Counted from the stretch's first letter, positions 9,024 through 17,005 are shown. The stretch: 64,000 nt of DNA from Chitinophaga ginsengisegetis (GCF_900168065.1 NZ_FUZZ01000001.1:682001-746000), one strand, 5' to 3'. Numbers and translations: made by a program. Notes: generated by a model from the sequence alone, not told the origin.

Positions 9024-12000
9024 TTAGAAGTTTAAACGTAAGGTGCCTAAGAATTGTCTTGGTGCGGAATAGGTAGCATAGGAAATACCGCCTGTAGTAG
9101 CGCCTCCCTGCCCCTGCGCACTGCCGCTGATAGTTGCTTCAGGATCAAATGAAGAAGTGGCAAAATTCAGCGGATTTACAGCAGAGAAACCTACTGTTGC
9201 GGATTTAACCACCCGGTTGAACATGGCCGGCTTCCAGGTATAGGTGCAGCCAATCAGCCGGATCTTGATATAGTCTGTTTTCTCGGTAAACATATTGGTA
9301 AAATTCAGCCAGTTGGTACGCTTGTTCTTGTCGATCTCCGCCTGAGGGATTCCTTCATTATCCGCACCATAGTTGAACCTGAACTGACGGTCGAAAGAAT
9401 TGGCATAGGCGCCCTTCTGGTAATCGCCGTTAGCAAAAAAAGTAAATTGTTTGTACCGCAGGTTCAGGCCGAGGCTTCCGAATAAGTCGGGAATAGTGGT
9501 GCCGAGATTTTGTTGTGCGGTAGTCGACTGCAATACACCATCCGGGCCGAACACGCCAACGTTCCCTCTCAGGAAACCAACCGGAAAACCTTCCTGTACA
9601 ACCGTTTGTATAGTTCTGGCGCTGAAACCATTAATATTAAAGGGCGCTACGCCGCCTGAACTTTCAACATTGTTATACAACGTGTTCAGTGAGGCATTCA
9701 GGCGCAGTGAAAAATTCTTTGTCTCTACCGGGATGGCGGTAATACTCAACTCCCATCCACGGTTCAATATCCTTCCAACATTATATAACTGCGACATCGA
9801 CTGACCGGTAGAAGGCGTTGGCGGCACATAAAAGAGTGCATCATGCGTTTTCGCATTGTAATAACCGGCAGAAACCAATAAACGGTCTTTTATAAAACCC
9901 AGATCCACTCCGGCTTCCAGCGTATGTGTTTTTTCAGGTTTCAGGTTGTCGTTGCCTGGTTGACCAAAGAACGCAGCCTGATCGCTGTTATAACCCTGAA
10001 AAGCAATGGTTCTTTCGTTGGCAAAGGCAGTAGGCAGGTTACCCGCAATACCGTATCCACCACGAATTTTAGCGGAAGAAATCACCCGTGTCATACCCGC
10101 AAACCACGGCTCCGCACTTGGTACATAGGAAAATCCAACTTTGGGATAATACTGTATGCCTATGTTACGGCCAAAAGCAGGATTACCATCACCGCGGATC
10201 CCCAGGTCAATAAACAGCTTGTTTTTAAACCCGATATTTTCCTGCAGATAAATACCATAGTTCACTACTTCCAGATAAAATTCGTCGCTCGTTTTAGAGG
10301 CAGCATCCTTAATATTCCTGGCTCCATCCCGGATGTTGGCGCCATTATAAGCGATCTGCTGGTCTTCGTTGCGGAAGAACTGCGTTCCCGCTGTTGTAAC
10401 AAATGAAAACTGCCCGGTTTTCCATTCATGTTGTCCGTTCAGTTCGAGCGTTATGCCGAGGTATTTACGATCATTGTTAGTGATGCTTCCCTGGTCTTTT
10501 ACGGGGTTGCCGGTAGTAAATGACAGGTACTGGTTGGTGGTGATCACCTGGTTCTTCTGCACCCGGTAGTCGATACCACCGGTAGCCTTAAACACCAGGT
10601 TCTTCAACGGCCGGTATTTAAACGACTGGGAAGTCTGAAACCTGTTCACCGTAATATCATTATCCTGGAGACGCTCTGCTTCCCGTACATAAGTTTTCAT
10701 CTTCTGAAAATCATCATCAGACAGGTTATCTATATCGGGATTAAACTTAGGGCCGGTAATAGCAGAAGCACCGCTTTCTGTAAACCATAGTCCTGTATAA
10801 CCTCCCTGGTTACCATTGCGGTTGCGTTTATATTTGTTGTTTACAAACGTGAATGAACTTTCGTACGTTACCTTCTCTCCCAATCCTGCCCGGAACCCGG
10901 TGCTGAAATCGATTTTACGGTTCCTGTTCTGGTTAAATATTTCTGTACCCTGGGAGTTGAGATAATTACCGGAGAAGCTGTAACCAAATTTATCCTGGCC
11001 ACCATTGATGCCAAGATGATGCTTCTGGTAGAATCCATTTTGCATCAACAATTCTTTGGTGCGTTTGAAACGCAGGAAATCTGCTGTTGGCGTTTCCACA
11101 CCCATTTGGGTTTCCGCATTAATGGAAGCGGCGCCGGCGCCTCCTTTTTTGGTAAAGATCTGGATAACGCCATTGGCGGCGTCAGACCCGTACATCGTAG
11201 TAGCGGCGCCCCCATTGATGTACTCTATCTTATCAATATTGTCCATAGGTATATCCGCAATAGCGCTGATGGCTGCTCCCTGCGTACTTCCGCCGCCGAG
11301 CGCCGACGCTGTATTGAGGTTATCCATCCTTACCCCATCCACATAAATTATTGGCGTAGAATTTACAAAAGCGGAATTAACGCCTCTTGCGCGGATGAGG
11401 GAAGTAGCGCCTGCCTGGCCTCCTGTAAGCTTTATCTGCGCATTAGGCAGGCGGGATTGCAACAGCTGGTCCAAACGGGACACCGGTAAATCTGCAATGT
11501 CGCGGGCGCCGATGCTGACGATATTGGACGACAGGCGGCGTTTGGCGATATCCACACCCTGCCCGGTTACCACCACTTCATCAAGCCCCAGCCTGTCTTC
11601 CTCCAGTTGAATATTGAGCCCACTGCTGTTTGCTTTTTTCAGCAACAGTTCCTTCTTTTTAAAGCCCAGGAAATACACTACAAGGGTTGCTTCTTCTTTA
11701 TTGGCAGGAAAGCCCAGTGAAAAACGGCCATCCACATCCGACTGTGTGCCGGAAGAACTTCCTTTAATGCTGATGCTCACACCCGGCAATGGTTCTCCGG
11801 TGGTATTGTCTGTTACCCGGCCGGTAATCCTTACGGCCTGCTGCTGCCCATTGGATTGTATCAACAGGTATTTATCATTCACCGCTACAATATCAACCGG
11901 GAAAGCGCTTAACAACTCCTTTAATACCGTTGCTACGGTTTTGCCCGAAGCCATGTAGGTGATCTTACTGTCGGCAGGAATAATACTAAGGTCATAACCG

Positions 12001-12218
12001 ATTGTGAGAGCAGATTGTTGCTCTACCATCTGTAATACCTTTTTCATCGGTAGATTCCTGGCGTTGATATCTACCCGGATCTTTTCCATCGTCTGCCCTT
12101 CTATGTGAGTGGCCGATGCCATAGAAGTGGAAAGAAATGCGAAAAAAAATGCTAGTCTCATTTTTAAAGAAAAAAGAGTTTTGACCGGTTTGATGCAACC
12201 AGTGTAAATTTTTCTCAT
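9024..12218 (-). CDS. SusC/RagA TonB-linked outer-membrane receptor with N-terminal STN domain
   Basis: A 1064-residue TonB-dependent transporter. Order: signal region (1-43), STN domain (about 44-125, including RVDINARNLPMKKVLQMVEQ), carboxypeptidase-regulatory-like beta-sandwich (about 130-215, VTDNTTGEPLPGVSISIKG), SusC signature LDEVVVTGQG, plug, then the beta-barrel ending in GTLRLNF. STN domains in this setting contact the FecR anti-sigma factor in the periplasm, so ligand loading would be signalled to the FecR and ECF sigma genes encoded just upstream. The substrate is unknown; the downstream phosphodiesterase suggests a phosphoester. Confidence 0.95.
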   Translation of the reverse strand: MRKIYTGCIKPVKTLFSLKMRLAFFFAFLSTSMASATHIEGQTMEKIRVDINARNLPMKKVLQMVEQQSALTIGYDLSIIPADSKITYMASGKTVATVLKELLSAFPVDIVAVNDKYLLIQSNGQQQAVRITGRVTDNTTGEPLPGVSISIKGSSSGTQSDVDGRFSLGFPANKEEATLVVYFLGFKKKELLLKKANSSGLNIQLEEDRLGLDEVVVTGQGVDIAKRRLSSNIVSIGARDIADLPVSRLDQLLQSRLPNAQIKLTGGQAGATSLIRARGVNSAFVNSTPIIYVDGVRMDNLNTASALGGGSTQGAAISAIADIPMDNIDKIEYINGGAATTMYGSDAANGVIQIFTKKGGAGAASINAETQMGVETPTADFLRFKRTKELLMQNGFYQKHHLGINGGQDKFGYSFSGNYLNSQGTEIFNQNRNRKIDFSTGFRAGLGEKVTYESSFTFVNNKYKRNRNGNQGGYTGLWFTESGASAITGPKFNPDIDNLSDDDFQKMKTYVREAERLQDNDITVNRFQTSQSFKYRPLKNLVFKATGGIDYRVQKNQVITTNQYLSFTTGNPVKDQGSITNNDRKYLGITLELNGQHEWKTGQFSFVTTAGTQFFRNEDQQIAYNGANIRDGARNIKDAASKTSDEFYLEVVNYGIYLQENIGFKNKLFIDLGIRGDGNPAFGRNIGIQYYPKVGFSYVPSAEPWFAGMTRVISSAKIRGGYGIAGNLPTAFANERTIAFQGYNSDQAAFFGQPGNDNLKPEKTHTLEAGVDLGFIKDRLLVSAGYYNAKTHDALFYVPPTPSTGQSMSQLYNVGRILNRGWELSITAIPVETKNFSLRLNASLNTLYNNVESSGGVAPFNINGFSARTIQTVVQEGFPVGFLRGNVGVFGPDGVLQSTTAQQNLGTTIPDLFGSLGLNLRYKQFTFFANGDYQKGAYANSFDRQFRFNYGADNEGIPQAEIDKNKRTNWLNFTNMFTEKTDYIKIRLIGCTYTWKPAMFNRVVKSATVGFSAVNPLNFATSSFDPEATISGSAQGQGGATTGGISYATYSAPRQFLGTLRLNF

Positions 12219-12284
12219 TTTTGTACTGTTTTTAATGTTACTTAAGCTGTTAAAAATGCTGCGCCCTAACCGGCACAGGTGCAG

Positions 12285-12311
12285 ACCGGAGGTGTTGGTA
12301 GCACTTCCGGT
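12285..12311. terminator. Hairpin between FecR and SusC genes
   Basis: ACCGGAGGTG (12285-12294) pairs with CACTTCCGGT (12302-12311) with one mismatch around a 7-nt loop; seven T residues follow on the plus strand. It therefore reads as an intrinsic terminator for plus-strand (antisense) transcription. On the minus strand, the direction of the genes, the stem is preceded by an A-run rather than followed by a T-run, so there it could only be an attenuating or stabilising structure. Confidence 0.55.
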
Positions 12312-12326
12312 TTTTTTGATTACATG

Positions 12327-13295
12327 TTACTTTGCATAGGTTTTGCTGTAAATGATTATTTTCCCTTTCTCATTTTTATAAGTGATACCGGTAAGACCGG
12401 TGAGTACTTTCAGCATATTATCCATTTTTTCCTGACGGAAAATGATGTTGTAATGTGTGGTATCGTCCGGTGTAGCATTTAGTTGTATCACAACAGCGTA
12501 TTGACGTTGCAGCTCGGCTACCATTTCCGCCAGGGTATAGCCATTAAAATCCAGGACCTTCCTTTGCCACTGTCCTATCCGGGCGGTGTCTTCCCTGCCT
12601 TTCAATGCAATACCACCTGGTATGTCATACTGAAGCGATTCGTGGTGTTCCAGGAAAAAACGACGTATAGCCGTTCCATTTATTTCTACCTGTACCCTCC
12701 CGCTAACCACGGCCACTTTAGTATTTTCATCCCCGGGATAAGCGCGTACGTTAAACGCTGTTCCCAGCACGGTAGTGGTTAATTTCCCATGATGCACCCG
12801 GAAAGGATGCGCCGGATCTGGCCGGATATCAAAATAGGCTTCCCCCGTGAGTGCAACGTTTCTTTCATGACGCCCAAACCCGGCAGGGATCTCCAGGGTA
12901 CTGCCTGCATTCAGCACCACGGTACTGCTATCGGGTAATACCACCTGCCTGGTACTTCCCACTTCCGTATGAACAAACATCAACGGCGCTGTACGATGAT
13001 ACCTGGCATACATAAAACCTCCGGTACCGGCAAACAGCAACACTGCCGCAGCGGCATAAGAAATCCATTTTCTTTTTACCTGTCCCGATGGGACTATCGT
13101 TTTCCGGTGTATGTTGAGAAGGATTGTTTGCCCAAGCGCTTCCCGCTCCGCGGGCGAGAGGGATACAGGTGACTGGTCGTTGAGCGTACTATACCAGTAA
13201 GCCACCCGTTCTTTTTCTGCGGGAGATGCGGTACCCTCCAGGTAACGCTTCAGCAGCGCCTTTATATCATTACTTTGCTGTTGTTGATGCTCCAT
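12327..13295 (-). CDS. FecR-family anti-sigma factor
   Basis: A 322-residue inner-membrane regulator. The N-terminal cytosolic helical part (about 1-80, LKRYLEGTASPAEKERVAYWY) binds the ECF sigma factor; one transmembrane helix follows (about 87-107, ISYAAAAVLLFAGTGGFMY); the periplasmic part has the FecR domain (about 115-215, TRQVVLPDSSTVVLNAGS and ALTGEAYFDI) and the C-terminal STN-contacting domain DUF4974 (about 250-322). It sits between the sigma gene and the STN-type SusC gene, as in classic trans-envelope signalling. The DUF4974 end reads VLTGLTGITYKNEKGKIII. Confidence 0.95.
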   Translation of the reverse strand: MEHQQQQSNDIKALLKRYLEGTASPAEKERVAYWYSTLNDQSPVSLSPAEREALGQTILLNIHRKTIVPSGQVKRKWISYAAAAVLLFAGTGGFMYARYHRTAPLMFVHTEVGSTRQVVLPDSSTVVLNAGSTLEIPAGFGRHERNVALTGEAYFDIRPDPAHPFRVHHGKLTTTVLGTAFNVRAYPGDENTKVAVVSGRVQVEINGTAIRRFFLEHHESLQYDIPGGIALKGREDTARIGQWQRKVLDFNGYTLAEMVAELQRQYAVVIQLNATPDDTTHYNIIFRQEKMDNMLKVLTGLTGITYKNEKGKIIIYSKTYAK

Positions 13296-13343
13296 ACAGA
13301 GAGTATAATCTCCCTGAGCATATGCAGGTACCGCAAAAGTATG

Positions 13344-13961
13344 TTATGGAATTATTAAGTCGGTATAAGATGGCATGGCCAGCAGCATCATCATGCATCC
13401 GAGGTAATGCTCATTTTCGTGCAGGCGCTTGCGTAGAATCCGAAGAGCAAGCGTAATATTATTCTTTACCGTTTGCTCTGAAAGCGACAATTTTCCTGCA
13501 ATATCTTTCATACTGAGATTTCCCTCCCGGCTAAGCAGGTAAGGCATTTTAAGGCGATCGGGTAACTGCTCTACTTCCTGACGCAGGTGAAGTTCCAGTT
13601 CTTTCATATATAGCCGCGTCTCGGAATTACTCTCCATTTGCTGGTCTGTGGCCGATTCCAGCAGTATATCATTATAAATAGTAATGCCTGGTTTTGAAAA
13701 GTAATCTATTATGGCATACCTGGCTGCCTGATAAAGGTAGCTGCTGAAACGGCCACTTTCCCCGACATACAACTTTTCCCGGTTACTCCAGCAACCGACG
13801 AAAATATCCTGTACAATATCCTGTGCATCTACCTGCTGCTTGATCCTGGACCTTGTATAGTCGTAAATACACTCCCAATACCGCCTGACCAGCATAGTGA
13901 AAGCAGCATGATTTCCTTTCTGAATCAATAAGAGCAACCTGTGATCTGATAGCTTTTCCAT
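13344..13961 (-). CDS. ECF RNA polymerase sigma factor (Bacteroidota family)
   Basis: A sigma-70 family ECF factor of about 205 residues. Region 2 is visible as FTMLVRRYWECIYDYTRSRI and DAQDIVQDIFVGCW; region 4 as LPDRLKMPYLLSREG then MKDIAGKLSLSEQTVKNNIT, a helix-turn-helix. The frame extends to a TTG at 13973, but the ATG at 13961 is the better start. A TATGTTTG element matching TAnnTTTG lies at 13978-13971 on this strand, leaving a very short leader. It would direct transcription of the FecR, SusC, SusD and phosphodiesterase genes downstream. Confidence 0.92.
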   Translation of the reverse strand: MEKLSDHRLLLLIQKGNHAAFTMLVRRYWECIYDYTRSRIKQQVDAQDIVQDIFVGCWSNREKLYVGESGRFSSYLYQAARYAIIDYFSKPGITIYNDILLESATDQQMESNSETRLYMKELELHLRQEVEQLPDRLKMPYLLSREGNLSMKDIAGKLSLSEQTVKNNITLALRILRKRLHENEHYLGCMMMLLAMPSYTDLIIP

Positions 13962-13970
13962 ATCCGTAGA

Positions 13971-13978
13971 CAAACATA
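13971..13978 (-). promoter_or_regulatory. Possible Bacteroidota -7 element of the sigma gene
   Basis: Minus strand TATGTTTG fits TAnnTTTG and ends 9 nt before the chosen ATG at 13961. No convincing TTTG at the -33 position is seen, so this is tentative. Confidence 0.35.
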
Positions 13979-14117
13979 GAGAGATGATGTGAACTGAATA
14001 TTAAGAAAGCCACGGGTAAGGAGAGAAAGCAGTAATATTATGGTCTTAAGCAGAAAAGCTATGAGTGCCGTCCGGTCATGGTTCTTCCTGTTTATGAACC
14101 TCACCAAACAACCATTG

Positions 14118-14190
14118 TAACGGAGGCAGGGCTCGAACCTGCGTCTATCCGGATAACGTGCCGGAAGTTCTTCCACTGAACTACTCCGTT
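14118..14190 (-). tRNA. tRNA-like gene with 8-nt anticodon loop; identity undetermined
   Basis: The minus strand folds into a complete cloverleaf of 73 nt. The 7-bp acceptor stem is AACGGAG/CTCCGTT with discriminator A. The D arm is GTTC/GAAC with loop AGTGGAA, containing the GG pair. The 5-bp anticodon stem is TCCGG/CCGGA, the variable loop TAGAC, and the T arm GCAGG/CCTGC with loop TTCGAGC. Every stem pair is Watson-Crick. The anticodon loop is CACGTTAT, eight nucleotides with no T at the usual position 33, so no standard anticodon can be assigned (CGT, GTT or a four-base reading are possible). No CCA is encoded. Its first two bases are the last two of the stop codon of the gene at 14189-15526. 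It may be a non-decoding tRNA-like RNA. Confidence 0.75.
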
Positions 14191-15526
14191 AATTTTGCCC
14201 GGGAAATAATGGCTTTACATCTTTTCCCGAAAAGTATTGATGTTGCTTCAATATTTTTGCAAGATAGGGATTAGAAACTGCAACGCCATGCACCAGTTCC
14301 GGCGTGGGCTTAAAAGCCACTACTCCATGCGGCCGTGGCGCTATCCACCCGGATTTTTCCGCATCCAGTCCTGCCGTCTTGCAGGCTGCTTCCACCTCAC
14401 TGCGCCTACACGTTGCCTTTCCGGACAATACTTTCCAGGGCAGCGGGACCTTGTTCCATACCAGCAGATCCGGATCTCCACTGTTGCCGTTTAAGTAATG
14501 CCAGGCCGCCACATCGGCTGCGATTAACCGCATCACCTTGCCCGGGCACATCTCCTCCAGCACAAACTCCATCCCCAGGCCATAAAGCAGGTTGATCCAG
14601 CTGTCTCTCGCCTTGTTCCAGGCTCCTGCTGTATTGTTCCAGGTGGTGGAATCGTTTCCCGATTGCACCACCATCGTTTGCCGGTTAAAATCATTTTGCG
14701 TCCACAGTTCTCCTAAAAAAACTGCCACCTGCTCCAGCAGGCTGGTCCACTTGCCGAGTAAGATTCCCTGCTGATCGTTGCGGAGTTTCTCCAACACCGC
14801 TGGCTTAACATATACCTGTGCAATCGCCCACCAGTTGGTATGCTTTGCCCCCTGCCGGCAACGCTGGAAAAGCATATCGGCAATTTCATCATAAGGCCGC
14901 TGCTGCCCGCTCACAGTAAACTCGCTACGCAGGTTACAACGGGCCGTATAATAAGCAATAAAACAAGCGCTGTTTACATCTGCCATAAATTCTTCCCGCG
15001 TAATATCCTCCGCAAAGCCATGCTTACCTACCCGCTGGAAGAAATTCTTCTGCCGCTCGCGGATGAGAATCCCCAGTTTCTTTTCCAGATGACGTAGCGA
15101 GCGGAATAATTTATTGTACTGCCGCCTGGAAATATCAAGACCTGCAGCAGCCCGCCCTTCCCGGTTCAGCCGGTCCGTTTGATAATTACTGTAACCGGGT
15201 GTTTTGTGTATCAGCGGACTAACATTGGCTACAAATGCTTCTATAGCATCCGGATCATCATAAGCCCCCACCTGTAACTGTTTATCCAGTTTGAATAACT
15301 GAATAGCCTTATGCACCTGCTTCTCCGCACCTACTACTTTCGCAAACTGCTCCAGCATAGCTGTATACTGCCATACCGTATTACGCAAAGCCGCCGCCAC
15401 GGCCTTGCCCAGTAGCTTCGCGTCTTTCCCGTTCAGGCGTTCCCCAAGCACATCCTGCACCAGGGCTGCCACATCCTCCGGCCTTTTCCGTAAATGAATT
15501 GTTTCGTATAGTGCTTCCAGTGTCAA
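14189..15526 (-). CDS. Uncharacterised 445-aa soluble protein linked to the tRNA-like gene
   Basis: I do not recognise a characterised family. The protein is mostly helical, has no signal peptide or membrane segment, and is rich in Trp and basic residues. Residues about 132-170 form a strongly basic helical stretch (SRRQYNKLFRSLRHLEKKLG, then RERQK and FFQRVGKHG) that could bind nucleic acid. Later segments include KHTNWWAIAQVYV, WNKARDSWINLLYG and AADVAAWHYLNG. The start is TTG at 15526: the frame has a TAA six codons upstream and no ATG until about residue 57. The stop codon overlaps the 5' end of a tRNA-like gene on the same strand, so protein and RNA are probably one unit. Confidence 0.75.
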   Translation of the reverse strand: MTLEALYETIHLRKRPEDVAALVQDVLGERLNGKDAKLLGKAVAAALRNTVWQYTAMLEQFAKVVGAEKQVHKAIQLFKLDKQLQVGAYDDPDAIEAFVANVSPLIHKTPGYSNYQTDRLNREGRAAAGLDISRRQYNKLFRSLRHLEKKLGILIRERQKNFFQRVGKHGFAEDITREEFMADVNSACFIAYYTARCNLRSEFTVSGQQRPYDEIADMLFQRCRQGAKHTNWWAIAQVYVKPAVLEKLRNDQQGILLGKWTSLLEQVAVFLGELWTQNDFNRQTMVVQSGNDSTTWNNTAGAWNKARDSWINLLYGLGMEFVLEEMCPGKVMRLIAADVAAWHYLNGNSGDPDLLVWNKVPLPWKVLSGKATCRRSEVEAACKTAGLDAEKSGWIAPRPHGVVAFKPTPELVHGVAVSNPYLAKILKQHQYFSGKDVKPLFPGQN

Positions 15527-15674
15527 GGCAAATAGTGTTTATGCAAATATGCATACTCTTCTGCGCAACTGAACTGCGTACTCGTTTTTTTTTCCGAATA
15601 CAGTGCTTTTTCTTTTCATGTGGCCTATAACAACGGTATCCCCTATACCAGGCCCAGGCATACGCCAATATAGG

Positions 15675-15750
15675 ATAAGCCGTAGATAACCCGTATATAA
15701 GCCGTATTTAAGCCGTAGATAAGCCGTACCTATACAGATACGGCTTATCT
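15675..15750. repeat. Five tandem 11-bp repeats plus one inverted copy
   Basis: Bases 15675-15729 are five units of exactly 11 bp: ATAAGCCGTAG, ATAACCCGTAT, ATAAGCCGTAT, TTAAGCCGTAG, ATAAGCCGTAC. An inverted copy, ATACGGCTTAT, follows at 15738-15748. The last direct unit and the inverted copy form a 12-bp perfect hairpin (15717-15728 with 15739-15750, loop 10 nt). An 11-bp period is close to one helical turn, so the sites lie on one face of the DNA, as for iterons or clustered operators. The array occupies the 355-bp gap between the GH10 gene (stop at 15882) and the TTG start at 15526; the rest of that gap shows no gene. Confidence 0.85.
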
Positions 15751-15881
15751 GCGCCTCATAGTCGTTTTATTACCACGTATAATCAGGGTTTGCCTGTAAT
15801 AGAGAGGCTAAAACCCCTGCCTGGGTGGCAGGTATCGTATGCGCACAGCTCAATATCCGCATACTAAATCAAGGCCGGTCG

Positions 15882-16982
15882 CTAAAACCGGACAACAGAC
15901 CAAAACGCTTTCTTTGGCTGCAGATCCTTGTCAAATAAAAGTGGATAGTCTTTCCGGCCACGTACCGGGAAATTATCCAGCCAGCTGTATCTGTCAGAAA
16001 TATTCCAGAATGTTACGCCGGTCAACACATTACTATGCTTCCGGAAAATATCAAAACACATCCTGAATTGCTCTATCTGCTGTTGTTCTTTGGCAGCAGT
16101 GAAACCGGCTGCGCTGTCTTCCGGTTGCCTTTCCCGCATCTCATGCTCTTTTGGATAAACGGAGATATCGAATTCTGTAATCTGTAATTTCAGACCCAGG
16201 GTGAGGAAATCTTCAAATGTTTTTTCCAGCTGACCTTTTGAAGGCTCATTGATTGCCCAGTGGCCTTGCAGGCCAACACCATGAACCGGCACTCCTTTGC
16301 TCATCAAACCTTGCAGCAGCTGTATTATTTTTTTCCGCTTTACGGGGTTAATTTCATTGTAGTCGTTGTAAAACAACAATGCCTCCGGGTCGGCTTCATG
16401 CGCCCATTGAAATGCCTTCTCAATAAATTCTTCTCCACAGATCCGGTACCACGTGGAGTTCCGGTAAAACTCATCTTTATGGTCACTGATTGCCTCATTC
16501 ACAACATCCCATGCATACACCGTGCCTTTGTATCTTTTTACAACCGTAGTGATATGATCTTTCATCCGCTGCAGTAATACTTCTTTAGATACCTGTTGCC
16601 CGTTGGCATCCTTAAAAATCCAATCGGCAACCTGCTTATGCCACACTAAAGTATGCCCGCGTAACTTCATCCCGTTCCGACGGGCAAAGGCCGCAATGGA
16701 ATCGGCATCCCGCCAGTTATAGCGTTGCTCCTCGGGATGAATAGCGCTCATTTTCATGGCATTTTCAGCTGTCAGGCTATTAAACTGGCGGACAAGTAAA
16801 CCTGCTTCATCTGTTCGCAGGGCACGGGCCGAAACAGCCACGCCTATAGGAAAATAATCTTTGTAGTAATCTTTTAGTCCCGCTGTTTCAGGAACAGCTG
16901 CCTGGTGTGTACGATAGGCGAAGCAGCAAAAACTCACCGAAATAACGATCAGAGTAATGGCGGCATAGCTGGTATATTTCAT
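15882..16982 (-). CDS. GH10 endo-1,4-beta-xylanase
   Basis: An exported single-domain xylanase of 366 residues that cleaves internal beta-1,4 bonds of xylan with retention of configuration. The acid/base Glu is E163 in WDVVNEAISD and the nucleophile is E270 in LQITEFDISV; the -1 subsite signatures LRGHTLVWHKQ (about 107-117) and TAENAMK (about 71-77) are intact. The N-terminus has a hydrophobic segment with FCC, so it may be a lipoprotein or be cleaved. It is the last gene of the xylan locus in this direction, behind the GH43 gene by 23 bp. It carries no CBM, unlike the second GH10 at 24571, so it probably acts on soluble oligosaccharides. Confidence 0.95.
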   Translation of the reverse strand: MKYTSYAAITLIVISVSFCCFAYRTHQAAVPETAGLKDYYKDYFPIGVAVSARALRTDEAGLLVRQFNSLTAENAMKMSAIHPEEQRYNWRDADSIAAFARRNGMKLRGHTLVWHKQVADWIFKDANGQQVSKEVLLQRMKDHITTVVKRYKGTVYAWDVVNEAISDHKDEFYRNSTWYRICGEEFIEKAFQWAHEADPEALLFYNDYNEINPVKRKKIIQLLQGLMSKGVPVHGVGLQGHWAINEPSKGQLEKTFEDFLTLGLKLQITEFDISVYPKEHEMRERQPEDSAAGFTAAKEQQQIEQFRMCFDIFRKHSNVLTGVTFWNISDRYSWLDNFPVRGRKDYPLLFDKDLQPKKAFWSVVRF

Positions 16983-17005
16983 ATGAAAATTGTTTCATTA
17001 AATAG

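Noticed and set aside
13783..14013. Short frame overlapping the start of the sigma gene in another phase
   Set aside because: It is contained largely within the sigma coding sequence and has no recognisable domain.
14118..14190. Ordinary tRNA-Asn (anticodon GTT) or tRNA-Thr (CGT)
   Set aside because: Either reading needs a 7-nt loop. The stem TCCGG/CCGGA is perfect and encloses eight bases; shifting it to give seven breaks the pairing. Identity is therefore left open.
14118..14190. Attachment site of a genomic island carrying the xylan locus
   Set aside because: No integrase gene is in the window and no second copy of the 3' end of the cloverleaf was noticed on the far side of the locus.
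14118..15526. RtcB/Ro-type RNA repair operon
   Set aside because: Only the tRNA-like RNA recalls such systems; no ligase, cyclase, archease or Ro protein is present, so it is mentioned only as an analogy.
15675..15750. CRISPR array
   Set aside because: Units are 11 bp without spacers and there are no cas genes; this is a simple tandem array.
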